Origin: Chlorokybus atmophyticus
Lineage: Eukaryota > Streptophyta > Chlorokybophyceae > Chlorokybales > Chlorokybaceae
Assembly (NCBI GenBank): GCA_009103225.1
Contig: RHPI01003369.1
Span: forward strand, 1,640,229-1,704,228
Direction: 5' to 3'
DNA length: 64,000 nt
Below the pieces are notes generated by a model, which saw only the letters and a program-made list of their open reading frames with translations, did not search any database and was not told where the DNA came from. This document shows positions 1-24,365 of this stretch, one piece after another (the first letter of the stretch is position 1; each line of letters starts with the position of its first letter). A program made the position numbers and the translations under genes.

Positions 1-184
1 AAAACTGAGCTTCAGGTTCAAGGCTCACATCCTCTCGTAACACACCAGTCACACATCCTACGCACGCTTTACAGACTATCTATGCCAGACGGTCGATCTA
101 CTACAGCAGTAGTTTTATTCCAACTCACGCTTTGGACACACTGTTTCTCACTCAAGCCCGCTGTACATTGATACCGTTAATCGC

Positions 185-2283
185 TCACTCTTTGGCCCAG
201 CCAAAGAAACTGCTGCTCTTGCCTCCTTCCTCCTTGCCACACTCCTTGTTAGCAGCAAAGGCACAGTCCTCGGCTTTCTCAAAAATCTCACAAGCCTTCT
301 TCTCATCGATGTCGAAGACAGTTGCCAAGTAGCCCTCGTGGGTCTTGAGCTTCTTGTACACATTCTCCTTGCCTGGAGGGTACCAGATACACATCCAGTG
401 GGTGGGTCAGTGCCTCGTGTGCATGCATGAAGTACTTAACAGGAGACAATGCATCAAGACCCATCAGACAAATCTTGTTGTTCACCCAAATTACCTGCCA
501 GCATTGTTGGCTTGATGCAGGAATCGCCGGCAAAGGTGAGAATCTCGGCATCTTCCTCGCAGTCTCCAATGCAAGCATCCGCGTGCGCCTGCAACGACAG
601 CCAATAAGGCAACCTAGATAACCTGAACTTGCCAATGGCATCGCACAAGTTGAAGAGGTACTTTCAGAGCGTGCATATAACGCTCACAGGTGGAACGATG
701 AACATGTCGCCCTCCTTCAGCTCCTTGCGCGCGACGTTCTCGCCCCTGGTGTTGACCAACTCGAGTTTCATCTTGCCTTTGATCACGACGCTGACCGTTG
801 CAACGTTATTCCAGTACTTGGGAAGGCCAATGGTACCCTGCATTCGCACACATTGCAACATCAAGGCAAAATCTCACAACAAGTAAAGGAGTGGGTGTAG
901 TGTTCACCTTCTTGAGGTGGGTATAAGCTGCAGAGAAGCCGGCCTTCTGGGTTGCGGGCCATGTCTTGTCCATGCAAGCCTTCATGCAGGACCCGCGCTC
1001 CTCAACTAGGCTGGGGAGCTGCTTCAGAGGGCAGACAAAGTACCTCATACCGTCCGTCATCTCCGTGTATGCCTGCGAAACAGCACAGCAGGTGTTAGAC
1101 AGCAACTCTTGGTGTCACAGCATAACATGCCTTCCAACATACCTCGTCGTCGTAGCCCTTCTCCTTGCACTTCTTGTCAAAGTCAAAGCCGATGGCATTG
1201 CGCTTCTTCTTCAGCTCCTTGGCCTGGGCATTGATCATCCAGCGCATCAGAGCACAACCTGGGATGCACAAAGTATTGTGTGGCTATGGCATGACCTCAT
1301 ACCAAGTCCTCATCAATGTCATAAGCGGAAGCCAGCGTCTTGACATCAAAGCCCTTAAGCACGCCCTGGAACTCGAGCTTCTCAGAGTCACCGGCCAGCT
1401 TGAGGAAAGGCGGGTCGGGCAGGTACTTGTACTCCGTTGGTGTGAAGCGCCTGAAGAGTGGGGACGAAGTGTTCTTGTCAATGCACAGACAGACGACTGC
1501 ATGGATGAAGTAACATGTTACGTTACGAGTAACAAGCTGCTTGCAAGGATACTTACGCCAAGCAGACCATGCAGGCCTTGTCTTTGCCAGGGTTGTAGAT
1601 GGCATTGGCATGGCCGCAAGGAAGCATGACCAGCTCACCGGTCTTCACGCGGCCCATTGGCAGTGGGAAGCCCTTGAGGGTTGAGCGCCACTCTAGCTCA
1701 CCTGAGAATTTACAACATGGCAGTCATGCATGCACATGTGCAGGTGGAGTCACAAAAGTGATCTTGAAGGTGCAAAAGCTGCTGCCCCAAGATAGCAACC
1801 TTCTTTGACGTAGCATGTGTATGCTGCTTCACATGAAGCCGGGAAGTGCACTGCACATGGTTCCACCTCCACGCCGAAGAGGCAGTACCCCATCTAGCAT
1901 AGCAGGAGTTAGTCGAACAACTGAGAGTTTTTAACTCTTGCATGCAATGCAGCAATGGTAGTAGAAGCAGCTGGTGCAGACTTCCGCCCACAGATCTCAC
2001 CTCCTTCAGACGCTCATTTTCCAAAGCCATCAGCTTGCCGCCCTTCTCCTCAAGGACCGTCTTGGCCTCCTCCTTGAGGCTCTGGACATACTCGCGCTTC
2101 CCCTGAAAAGCGCAAGCATCAAACATGCATGCATTGTTGGCACCCAGTGCACAATCACATGATGGAAGGTGGCTGCATGGCCACAGTGCAGCACGATGTA
2201 GCTCAAACCTCTGCGGCTGCTGCGGTTACTGAAGCTCCCAGCAGCAGAACGAAGGCCAGCAGTAGTACCAAACAGCGAGCCAT
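185..2283 (-). CDS. Secreted double-cupin (bicupin) protein, 11S globulin/germin-like
   Basis: Multi-exon gene. Exon 1 (2283..2209) encodes a clear signal peptide, MARCLVLLLAFVLLLGASVT followed by AAAAE. A phase-0 intron then joins exon 2 (2102..2001), a charged helix starting GKREYVQSLKEE. The first cupin barrel spans about 1895..1556: GVEVEPCAVHFPASCEAAYT, then YVKEG, then VKTGELVMLPCGHANAIYNP. The second spans about 860..665: YWNNVATVSVVIKGKMKLEL and ARKELKEGDMFIVPP. The last exon ends SSFFGWAKE-stop at 185. Two cupin motifs after a secretion signal are typical of seed-storage-globulin/germin relatives; the usual metal-binding His cluster is not obvious, so an enzymatic role is not claimed. 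One junction (near 1297/1225) does not keep frame with a simple GT-AG choice, so the model needs transcript support. Family confidence is good; function is unknown. Confidence 0.72.
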
Positions 2284-3555
2284 TGTTGCCACACACGTAG
2301 TGGCTGCACTTGCAAGTTTAAACCAAGGCTAGAACCCCACAAGCGAGCAAATACCAAGAAAGCAAGAAGCCAGCAAGCGCGTGAGGGTGTAAGTATGAGG
2401 CTGGCTTTGTTTATACTAGGCAGAAGAGGACATGAAAAGCGTCACCGCTGCTGTCAAGCTGCTTTTCATTCCTGCTAGTGCTGGAGCCTGCTGGATGCTT
2501 GCAGCCACCTCAGCAGCAAGCTGGGCTGCATGCTGCATGCTGGTGTGGCAGCTGGCGAGGCATGGAGTGCTTTGGCCTGATGACTGGGCTCGGCTCCAGG
2601 CCATCAGGCCATCAGGTGGGCCGCGCCAAGGCATCGCCACGAACTACTACACTTCAGCTGCTGCCAGCAAGTGAAAGACATTTCTGTGCAAAACCTATCA
2701 CGTGGTGTCACAGCAGCTGATCAAATGAAGTGACATTGACCTCAATTGCAAGTAGCAAGGGGGATGCAGTGACACACATCTTCTCTGCATACCCGGTACA
2801 CACACACGATTGCTCTACTACGTACATGTACGCACAAACAATTGTGTGTACAAAATGCGGTTGTAGGTGTCAAAGAATGTACACAAGCATGTATATATCC
2901 TCTTTGTGATTTCATACATCAACATAATTAAAGTGTTCATGGTTTTAAGTTTTGGTTTATGCGGCTACCAGCCGCAAGCTATCAAACAGCTTGCTGAGTG
3001 TAATGTGGCTGAGTGATATGAAATTGCTTTGCTTAATGGACGTCCTGCATATATACAGCTGCACATGGGGACTCTTGTCGCTCATAATAGCACACCGGTG
3101 TTAGCAGCAACTTATATAAACCTGTCGTAAAATAAACATTATAGACAATAAGTTACACCACATTTCAATATCTTATCATATCATTGCGTATCTTACAGCG
3201 ATCACATTGAAGAATATCATTCAATGCATTCAACAATATTTGCAGATATCAGGTATTTAAGCAAGATATATAGCACATTTTGGTTACAAGCATATGCTCA
3301 CATTATGTCAAACATGTTTACATACGGTTTTCCATGTAGGATCCTATTTAAGGCTAATTGTTATTACAAAAGGTGGAACATGTATGTTATTATTTCGTTG
3401 TGATGGCTAGCGGTATACGTAAGCAATGCAGCATGCCTAAATTATACTAATGCCAATTGTATTTTATATGTTACCACAAAACCACCAATATATATTTTAC
3501 ATTTTAATTTGTATTCAATTCGAACAATCACTGTCAAAAGTTTTATGCAAATGTA

Positions 3556-3610
3556 AGGGGGGGGGCGAGGGGGGAGGGCAAAGGTGGGGGAGGGCAAAGG
3601 AAAGGAAAAG
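3556..3610 (+). repeat. G-rich purine tract
   Basis: Runs of G separated by short purine spacers (nine G, then six G, then five G and shorter runs) lie within AT-rich DNA. The spacing would permit a G-quadruplex on the + strand. No function is claimed. Confidence 0.6.
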
Positions 3611-3665
3611 ACAAAAGTTCATTTGCCAGCTCCGTACGCGCGTTGCTGAAGTCTGTACAATGTAT

Positions 3666-3718
3666 GATATGTGCAAGCCTTGCACATATCATTTATGTGC
3701 AAGGGCGTTGCACATAAA
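3666..3718. repeat. Two adjacent perfect hairpins sharing TGTGCAA
   Basis: GATATGTGCAAG (3666-3677) pairs perfectly with CTTGCACATATC (3679-3690) around one base. Immediately after, TTTATGTGCAA (3692-3702) pairs with TTGCACATAAA (3708-3718) around a five-base loop. Both stems carry ATGTGCAA. Confidence 0.9.
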
Positions 3719-3954
3719 GATTCGTAATTTTTATCTGTTGCTTGCATACACACCATGCTTATGCATCCAGCAACATTTTATGGTTTCATTCAATGAGTGG
3801 CAGCTTGCTTTTTATGTTTGTATATTGAAGTTATCATATTGATTAAAACCATATGTGCAAGTTAAATAATTAATAATAGTTTTCACTTGATCATAATTGC
3901 ATTGTAATGGTTAATAGTTTGATACTTCCATCTTCAACATCATTACAACTTGAA

Positions 3955-3981
3955 CATGACTCACGTTGAACGTGAGTCATG
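3955..3981. repeat. 27-bp perfect inverted repeat
   Basis: CATGACTCACGTT (3955-3967) and its exact complement AACGTGAGTCATG (3969-3981) flank a single G. Each arm contains TGACTCA-like (AP-1/GCN4 half-site style) and CACGTT sequence. Confidence 0.9.
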
Positions 3982-4485
3982 ATATTGATTATAACATAAA
4001 CCAAAAAATAAAGATCACTTGACAAGCTTGTCAAATGGCTTGCTACAATATTGTGTTAAGGCTTGATCTCAGCTATTATGGGCTGCCAAGCACAGCTCAT
4101 GTCATCACAATGAAGTCCACTGCCGGCACGTTCAATGCACAGTCATGACGGTGTTCATGTCTCAAGTTGAGACTCTGGGTCAACATCCTTGAAGCTACCA
4201 GTACTCACATGCCCGTAGGTGCCCCTACAAATGCCGGCTCAAAAGCTATGCTGATAACGACGGCATTCCGGTAACGAAGAGGCTGCCGCTGTCCGTGAAG
4301 CAAGTTGCGTCACGCAAGTTGCATGCATACGTACAGTTGTACGGCCCACGATACCGTGCATGCGGCGTGCAAGCAACTCCGTGTCGCGACGTCAGCTTGC
4401 CAGCTGGCACCCACTTAGGGTGTTAAGCGGGCTGCTGTACGCGACCAGGACGGCGGTATTGCCGGGGACGTCACTGGCAGGCGCC

Positions 4486-7284
4486 ATGGCTACGGGGGGC
4501 AGCATGAGCGTGGACATGGAGCTGGCTGCAGCTGGTTTGAGCGGGCTGCTGGGCGGGCAGAAGACGCTGGGCGGGACAGCCTTGCTGGCTGCCGCCTCCG
4601 CCGCCCTGCTGCTTGTCTCCGCCGCCCTGCTGCTGATCCTGCGACGTGGCAGGACGAAGGGCGCCGCACCGGGCAAGAGGAAGGTCGTTGCAGGCCAGCT
4701 GAGTCATAGCGCTCAGGAGCAGGCTGATGAGCAGGAGGACGCAGCTGGCCGTCGACGCGTGCTGGTTCTGTTTGGCACCCAGACGGGCACCGCTGAGGGT
4801 TTCGCTCGCGTTGTCGCCGACGAAGCGCGCTCTCGGTAAGAGTTTCTGTCCAACGCACGCATTTCTTCAACTATGAGTCTTGCCTCGGCAGCAGTAGGGG
4901 TAACTGCACGATCAGTTGCAAAGATGTAATCGTTGCAACCGATGACAGTGACTGCTCGTTAATCATGCTCAGGCAACAGGCAGCTTGGCTGCAGTTGTAT
5001 AGAAAAACGAGTGGATAGTGTGGAACTTGACATCAGCTTCAAAGACAAAGCCGTTTTGCATACAAGCAAGCTTGTTGCTCGCACTAGCGTGCAAAGAGTT
5101 TGCATTTGTAGCATTCCCACCCCAACCCCGAACTGACTGGTAGCACGTATACCGCCCAATTGCTGTTGATCTACTCGCATGCAAGCACATCCGTGCATAC
5201 AAGTAACATCAGCGCTGTTGTCTGTGAATGAATAGGTACGGTGCACGAGCACGTGTTATGATAGAAGATGTAGAGCACTATGGAGGGGAGGGCATGAAGT
5301 CAATTGTATCCGAGCCAATTGTGATCCTGTTGATGGCCACATATGGCGACGGCGAGCCAACTGACAGTGCGGCAGTCTTCTGCAAGTGGTTAGAGGGCCA
5401 GGCAGCTGCTGCGGATCCGGATTGCGCGCTTCTCGCGCCAACAAGCTTTGCCGTTTTTGGCCTTGGCAACCGGCAGTATGAACAGTTTAACGCAGTAAGT
5501 AGTATTGCCAGCTTCATCATGAGTTAACTGCTGTGAATAGGGTGGTTATGTGTGATGGGTTGGGACAGCTTGTCTTCTGCGCAGGTTGGCAAGGTGGTAG
5601 ATGCATCATGTTACAAGCTGGGTGGGAAGCGCGTTCTTGCGCTTGGGCTGGGTGATGATGACGACTGCATAGAGAATGACTTTTCTGCCTGGTAAGCAAA
5701 GTGTGCTGGTTAGCAGATGCTGATGCGTGTGACGGTGTCATTACATGTGGTTGTATTGATCGCGTTAACCTTTGTTAGGCGGGAGAAGTTGTGGCCAGCT
5801 TTGGACCCTTTGTTTGATGAGGAGGATGGGAATGGTCTGCGGAAGTCCTTCTCTGCAGGGCCCGCTGTGCAGACGGCACCCGCCGAGTACAAATCCATAG
5901 TACATGGGGCAAATCATCCCACAGCGCCTTGCAGATTTTCAACTGAATCCAAGCCGGCAGCCCCTGACCTGCACCACCCTGTATTGGTACCTGTTGCGGT
6001 GCGCAAGGAGTTGCACACACCTGCTTCGGAGCGATCCTGCGTGCACGCAGAGTTTGACATCCGTGACAGCGGGCTGAAGTACGAGCATGGAGACCACATC
6101 GGTGTCTTTGCCGAGAATGCCCCAGCCTTAGTTGAAGAGGCAGCCAGGCTTCTTGGCTTGGACCTGGACTTAGTTTTCTCAGTTGTGCCTCGCGAGGACC
6201 AAACAGAGGGCTTTTCTCCCCCATTTCCGTGTCCGTGTACAGTCCGCACCGCGCTCGCACAATATTGCGAGCTCCTCACTCCCCCGCGCAAGGCGGGGTT
6301 GCTGGCCATGGCGGCGCACGCAAAGGACCCTGCAGATGAAAGCCGTCTTCGGTTCCTGGCTTCCAATGAAGGCAAAGATGAGTACTCAAGATGGGTCGTT
6401 GAGGACTTGCGCAGTGTGTTAGAGGTGAGGAGCAGCATACGTACATAATGTGTGCGTTTGCAACAGTCACTGATCCATGGTGCTACAGGCTCACAAGAGG
6501 ATTGACTGACTCTGAACATCTGGTTGTGCAGGTTTTGGCTGCCTTTCCATCTGTGCGCTTGCCCTTAGGCGTGTTTTTGGCGTCTGTCGTGTCGCCACTT
6601 CAGCCGCGGTACTACTCAATATCTTCATCATCGCGCATGCATCCCGATAATATCCACGTGACGGCAGCCGTTGTGCGTGGTCCCACACCCAGCGGGAGGT
6701 TGCATGAGGGCGTGTGCTCGTCGTGGCTGTCACGCGCGGAGCCCGGGACCCATATTGCCCCTGTTTTTGTTCGTTCAACTGCGTTCAAACTGCCAAGCGA
6801 CTCATCAGCACCCATTGTGATGGTGGGTCCTGGCACTGGCTTGGCACCGTTCAGAGGTTTCCTTCAAGAGCGCGCTGCACGCAAAGCACAAGGTGTGTCC
6901 TTGGGTGAGGCGCATTTGTTCTTCGGGTGCCGGGACAAGTTGAAAGACTACATCTATCAAGAGGAGCTGCAGAAGTATGCGCAAGATGGTGCTGTGACAC
7001 ACTTGCACGTAGCATTCTCGCGAGAAAAGGGGCGAGAAAAGGAGTATGTGCAGCATCAAATGATGGCGAAAGCTGCAGAATTGTGGCCTCTTCTATCTCC
7101 AAAGGAGCGGGGCGGGTTGGGTGGTCACCTGTATGTGTGCGGTGATGCCAAGGCTATGGCAAAGGATGTGCACAGAGCGCTTCACTCCATGGTGCAACAG
7201 CAAGAGTGCTGTTCAGGCAATGATGCAGAGCTGATTATCAAGCAGATGCAGCAGGAGGGGCGATACCAGAGAGATGTTTGGTAG
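4486..7284 (+). CDS. NADPH-cytochrome P450 reductase
   Basis: Transfers electrons from NADPH through FAD and FMN to microsomal cytochromes P450. Five exons fit with correct phases: 4486-4835, 5236-5494, 5585-5691, 5779-6424 and 6532-7284, giving 704 residues, close to the usual 650-720. An N-terminal hydrophobic anchor (TALLAAASAALLLVSAALLL, about residues 28-47) precedes the FMN-binding flavodoxin domain (LFGTQTGTAEGFA; MATYGDGEPTD; FGLGNRQYEQFN; LGLGDDDD). The FAD domain follows (RYYSISSSS) and then the NADPH-binding site (GPGTGLAPFRGF, FFGCR, YVCGDAKAMAKDV). The C-terminus is RYQRDVW; the last aromatic residue normally stacks on FAD. Start chosen at 4486 because gcgccATGG is a strong initiation context; an in-frame ATG at 4360 would add 42 residues. 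Confidence 0.93.
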
Positions 7285-8518
7285 TTGCGTGCTTGTTGTT
7301 TAGGATTGCTGCGTGATTAGCAATTTGTTTGATAGATAAGTAGGCTGGATTGCTCAGGAGGGCGCACTCTAGTGCGCCCGTAGTGTGTCGGACAACATTT
7401 TGGCCATTGCCATGCAATAATACGCGAGAGTGAGAGAGAATGTGTTGAGGGTTTTCCTTCACCCTGTATGCGATGTACACTAGTTATTGGGCAAACGGGA
7501 AGCATAACCATTTCTCAACGAAGGAAGCAGACCCCTTGAATGTTGTACAAAACTTGATTACACCCAAGGACTCTATCACTCCCTTGTGTTGCCACCTGTG
7601 CTTCAGTGTGGCAGGCTCTCGCGTAGTGCTGGTGACCACCGACGCCGTTTGCACTTTTCATTGCGTCTTCTGGTTGTTGGTCGCAGGAAGGAAACTGCTC
7701 ATTCAGGGTTAGCACATGATTTGTGAAGCCTCCTCGGGTTGTCAATGACTAGCTTGCTGTTGCCGAGATCCTGACCCAGGGCTAGAACAGTTGAGCACAG
7801 TAGAGTCGATGTGTTCATAATTGGATGACCAACACTTCACTATAGCTGTGATAGCATGTGCAAAAACGTACGCCCAATTTATGCACTGCAACAATGTTCA
7901 TAATTGATGGTGTTATTGCCGAACAGCAAAATGGAGCCACACAGAATTGCAGTCAAACAACAGTTGCAATTGCGTCCTGCTACAACGCCGGGGCTGTTAT
8001 ACAAGCACCGAGCGAACAAAGATAATAACGCCAGAAGCTGCCAACCACTTGGTGCCAAATCTGGTACATGCTGCAACAAGAAGTTGCACCACTTACTATG
8101 TACGTATGTATGTGGCTCCTGTACTGTACTACCTGACCTGCTGTAAACCACCACCCCGCCCACGTATTTAATCCTATAGTCAGCTACCGTCTGCAAATGT
8201 CATATCAGCAATGGTACTGCGCCCTCAACATGCCACTGCTGCCCTGCGCCACTGGGTAGACGAGGGCACACCACAAACGCCAGCAGCGACTTCAGACTTC
8301 TTTACACCTGTGTGCACAAATGCTGCTTTGGTATGCGCGCATATTGGCAATTGGGCATGCTTCCGCCCACTATGCAAAATAATAAACCCTACCTGCTTCA
8401 GTGTGATAATCCCACAAGAGAGTGCTTTCGCTCACCATGGCGCATGCCTGATAAGCTCGTGGGTGTGATCAGGTTGTACTCAATCGCAAGCACGCTTCAG
8501 TTTGCCGATCATGTGTTA
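7285..8518. other. Convergent intergenic region
   Basis: Lies between the 3' ends of the reductase (+) and the Pol III subunit (-). No supported gene. A 9-bp-arm hairpin, GGGCGCACT-CT-AGTGCGCCC, at 7360-7379 is 76 bases past the reductase stop, probably in its 3' UTR. Confidence 0.6.
7360..7379. repeat. GC-rich hairpin after P450 reductase stop
   Basis: Perfect 9-bp arms with a two-base centre, in the presumed 3' UTR. It does not resemble a histone stem-loop. Confidence 0.7.
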
Positions 8519-15573
<7,055 letters not shown>

Positions 15574-15874
15574 CAGGGACAATGAAGCAGCTTCTGCCCG
15601 CAGTAGTCTCTCAATCAATCAAAGAAGCCTCCCCGGACCACAACGCAGACGACTACAACCACACCGCCGCCGCCCCCGCCGTACCAAACACGTTGGGTTA
15701 GCCAGATTTAGGGTTAGGGTTAGGGCTGGGCAGATTTAAGTTTGAACAATCGGGTTGCGACTCCGACCAACGGATCGGGATCGATACAGCGTTTAGGATT
15801 AAGGTTTAGAATGAGTTTACAGCTAATTTGCCACCGCCATTGCTGCCGTGGTCGCTGTGGCCGCCGTTGGCGAC
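15574..15874. promoter_or_regulatory. Divergent promoter region, Pol III subunit / mL45-like gene
   Basis: About 300 bp separate the two divergent start codons. The region is C-rich near 15640-15680 and contains the telomere-like box at 15707-15725. No TATA box is seen. Confidence 0.55.
15707..15725 (+). promoter_or_regulatory. Telomere-repeat-like box (TTTAGGG + 2x TTAGGG)
   Basis: TTTAGGGTTAGGGTTAGGG lies between two divergent genes of gene-expression machinery. Short telomere-like (telo-box) motifs are known promoter elements of translation-related genes in plants; use here is inferred. Confidence 0.5.
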
Positions 15875-17941
15875 ATGCTTCGGCAGGCGGCACAGCTGGT
15901 CGGTGGGCGAAGAGGTACTGTTTCCGGAGGACTTCACATTGCGGAAGGGTTTGTGGCCTCATCTGCCAGCAGCAGCAGCAGCAGCAGCGGTGGTGGCTGG
16001 TTTATCAGTTCGTACCACAGCTTGTCGTCGCCGTCGTTGTCGCCGTCGCCGTCATTGCCGTCGTTGAGGAGACATGACGAACAGATCAGACTACTGCCTT
16101 GGCACATGCAGACCAGGCAGGTGCGGGGCAGTGCAGAGGGACATCACCATCGCATTGCATGCATGGCCAGTCTCTGGAGTGTAGTTAAGGTGTCATTGGG
16201 AACCCGAACCCAGCACAGCCAATGCTGTTGCCCTCATGCATGTACTCTACAATCCTGTTGCATGCATGAGCAAATCACCTTGAGTGCAATTCACATCAGA
16301 TAATTGAGGACAGATAGCTCACACGCAGTAGCTGTTCTCGAGAACAACATAAATACGATCAGCAATTTCACATCATGACAATGACTACACAGATTTGTCA
16401 TCGTGCTGTTCATCATCATCATCACTCCATACTTGGTTAGTAGTCTGGTGTCGCAGCTCATGTTCATAGTAACTGGTGATGTGGATATGTCGCCATGTGC
16501 ACCACATCTTGTATGCTATGCTGTACCCTGGTGCAGCCTCAATCAATGCACATACCTTCTGAAGTTAAATGTGCGACTGGGATTTGTTTGTTGTGGTTGT
16601 ATTAGACTGCGATGTCGAAGTCATTGCGCTTGCTAGTTGCAGCAGGTACTTGACACCCAGTTGCTAACATGCACTATGTGTGTGTAATTTGCGCAGAACA
16701 CTGGCGGCAAGTACCCTCTTGGCTTCAACCCCAAAGCATTTCAGCCTCCGGTTACAAACAAGACTGCGGTAAATATATTTAGTCACATAACATTTACGTG
16801 TACATGTGTTTGGTAATATACCTGTGTTTCTAGAGAGAGAAAAGGTATGCCTGGTATGCAGTGCATGATTTATATCTGATGGCAGACTCACTGACTAAGT
16901 CTGTTGCTGCGTGCAGAATATTCGAATAGCACAGCGCAGTCCAAACGTCCTTTTTGACCCATACAAGCCACCTGAACCAAAGCTCCCGTTTTTCTTCAGC
17001 TGGTTCACATCAACAGGATGGAAGAGGAGAAAAGACTGGATTCTGGGTTATGTAAGCAAGTTCTCTTGTTCATGTCTTGTGTTGTTTTGAACAGGTGTTG
17101 AAGTGTGTGTTATGGTGCAATCTTGTGCAACAGATGAAGTCAGCGTATACTATAGCACGGTTACGCAAAAACATTCCAGGCTTTAACAATAAGGTGTTCA
17201 AGGCAGAAGCATCTGATTTGTACAAGCAGGTAAGCTGGCTGCTCGGTTACAACATGACATGAAGCCGGTCTTACTGATAACAGTGCTGAAGCTGGCTTGA
17301 AAGGGAGACGCGTAGTGCTACACCAGTTACACCGTGTGGTCCTTGCGTTCTTGATCAGATCAACTCGGCTCTTGCGCGAGGAGATTTGAAGGTGCTGCGT
17401 GACCTTGTCACAGATACAATCTATGAGGTATCGCACGCATTGAGCAAAGCTTCCAAACAATTGAATCGAAGGAAGATCACTGTGTATACTTGTTTACAAA
17501 AGGTACTTCTTGTTGTATGGCCACGGTGGTGATAACTGTGGTGATCTGCACAGGACATGAGGCGCGAGGTGAAGAGGCGTAAAGATGGGGGTTGGACGCG
17601 TGTCAGTTGGACACTCATCAACGTGGACATGGTGAAGGTGCTGCAGGGAAGGCTGCTGCAGGTTGAGAAAGACAATGCCGACAACTTCTTTGGACAGCTC
17701 ACCGTGCAGGTGAGTTATCGCTTGATGAAATACGCACTGCAAGCTATCACCTGTACACCAACTTGTGGTGACTGGCTTTTAGGTGAGAAGTCGGCAGAAG
17801 TTTGCCGTGTATGATAAGAAGGACAAGCTGGTAGCAGGCAGCCCGGACGAGGAGTTGTTGGTAGACGATTTTTGGGTCCTGGAGCGCGCAACGCAGCGAT
17901 TGGATGCGCGCTGGAGAGTTGCAGCTAGGTTGACATTCTAG
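15875..17941 (+). CDS. Tim44-like domain protein, probable mitochondrial ribosomal protein mL45/Mba1-like
   Basis: Multi-exon gene. Exon 1 starts MLRQAAQLVGGRRGTV and is rich in Arg, Ser and Gly with few acids, as in a mitochondrial presequence. Later exons give KYPLGFNPKAFQPP (about 16700), WFTSTGWKRRKDWILGY, then the Tim44-like core MKSAYTIARLRKNIPGF, ASDLYKQINSALARGDLKVL, RDLVTDTIYEDMRREVKRR, and end with DDFWVLERATQRLDARWRVA...LTF-stop at 17941. The ordered helix (ALARGDLKVLRDL) and terminal W-x-E-R...W-R pattern match the Tim44/mL45 fold, which docks nascent chains at the inner membrane or sits at the mitoribosome exit. Tim44 itself is less likely, since no long coiled N-terminal domain is seen. 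The first intron (about 16120-16690) is long and its exact donor was not fixed. Confidence 0.72.
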
Positions 17942-18472
17942 TCATTGCCACATTGTTGCAGTTCGTTGCGCCTGACTGCATGACGTTAGCTGCTAGCATG
18001 TAAGTCAGCAATGAGAGCATCTCGCTCCCAGTATTCTTGCATTGGCTTGTACCATGGCAATGTTTGCAGCATCCTTGCCATAGGCGAGTAGGAGGTGTAC
18101 TATCACCCAAGATGCAATCAGTTGCAAAAGGTTGGTCGGCCATCAACGTCAGTGGCAAACACTGCGCATGCCTGCAGTTGACCATAGTTGGGTTGAGCGG
18201 GGAAGGAGTGGCCGGCCAATAGTGTGCCATCGACAGTGCTGACATCATGTGGCATTGCTTGTGCACACTCTCCTTGTGCATGTGCTGCAAGCATTGTGCC
18301 TGTGTGCATGCTCCAAATGACTTGGCCCATTGCAGATGCCAACAGTACTTGCCACATGTGGTGTAATTTAGCTATGACCGTGAGCGTGCACATATGACAT
18401 TGTCCACGGCGACGACGCAGCCAACAATCAACAACAATGAATGGCACTATACATGTCAAACAAGCTGCTTGC
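17942..18472. other. Convergent intergenic region
   Basis: Between the mL45-like stop (17941) and the RecQ stop (18473). No supported gene, RNA or repeat was seen. Confidence 0.6.
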
Positions 18473-23910
<5,438 letters not shown>

Positions 23911-24365
23911 TGCTGCCCAGCTCAGTCCTAATGCCAACCACCAATAACTTCAGGCTTAGGCGCTCCTCCGCCTCCTCATTGGCCTCCTCCTGCCGTCGAC
24001 GCCCATGCCAGCCTCTACAGCCACTACAGCCAACCACAAGATCAGCAGAGCCAAGACACAGAGCTCCAACGACGACCACGACACTGATGACAACAGCAGC
24101 AATGCCGCCGCCTGCTTTTTTGCGCGGGAAACATAAAACTAAGCACTGTAAGCAGGGGGACTCGCTATAACGATGTCCTGTGCAATGTACTTGCTATAGT
24201 GCTGAAGTGTGCCACTGGCGGCGGCAGCAATGGCACATGGTGTCGCTGTGGTAGTTGTTGTTGGCGTCGGCGTGCTTTCGTCAGGAGGGTTGATTGCTGA
24301 AACACAGAGCAGCAGCTGTTCGGTGACGAAAGGGCTTCGACTGCCGCAGCTTCCTTGGTACTGCC
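23911..24365. promoter_or_regulatory. Divergent promoter region, RecQ helicase / Tat-SF1-like gene
   Basis: 455 bp separate the two divergent ATGs. It holds an E2F-type site (24116-24131) about 206 bp upstream of the RecQ start. Confidence 0.55.
24116..24131. promoter_or_regulatory. E2F-type binding site
   Basis: TTTTTTGCGCGGGAAA fits the E2F/DP consensus TTTSSCGC on one strand and TTTCCCGC on the other. The position upstream of a DNA-repair helicase fits S-phase control; occupancy is inferred. Confidence 0.55.

Larger units (their letters stand above)
2284..4485. other. AT-rich spacer between cupin gene and P450 reductase
   Basis: No coding region with domain or splice support is seen. The stretch from about 2750 to 4080 is markedly AT-rich compared with the flanking genes and holds several perfect inverted repeats (listed separately) and a G-rich purine tract at about 3556-3610. 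It should contain the divergent promoters of the two flanking genes, but no convincing core elements could be placed. Confidence 0.6.

Noticed and set aside
2416-2640. Extra upstream exon of the cupin gene
   Set aside because: The signal peptide at 2283 is complete and gives a good start; the upstream frame shows no sensible junction.
3450-3842. A 130-residue open frame in the AT-rich spacer
   Set aside because: Low complexity, spans the G-rich tract and hairpins, with no domain or splice signals.
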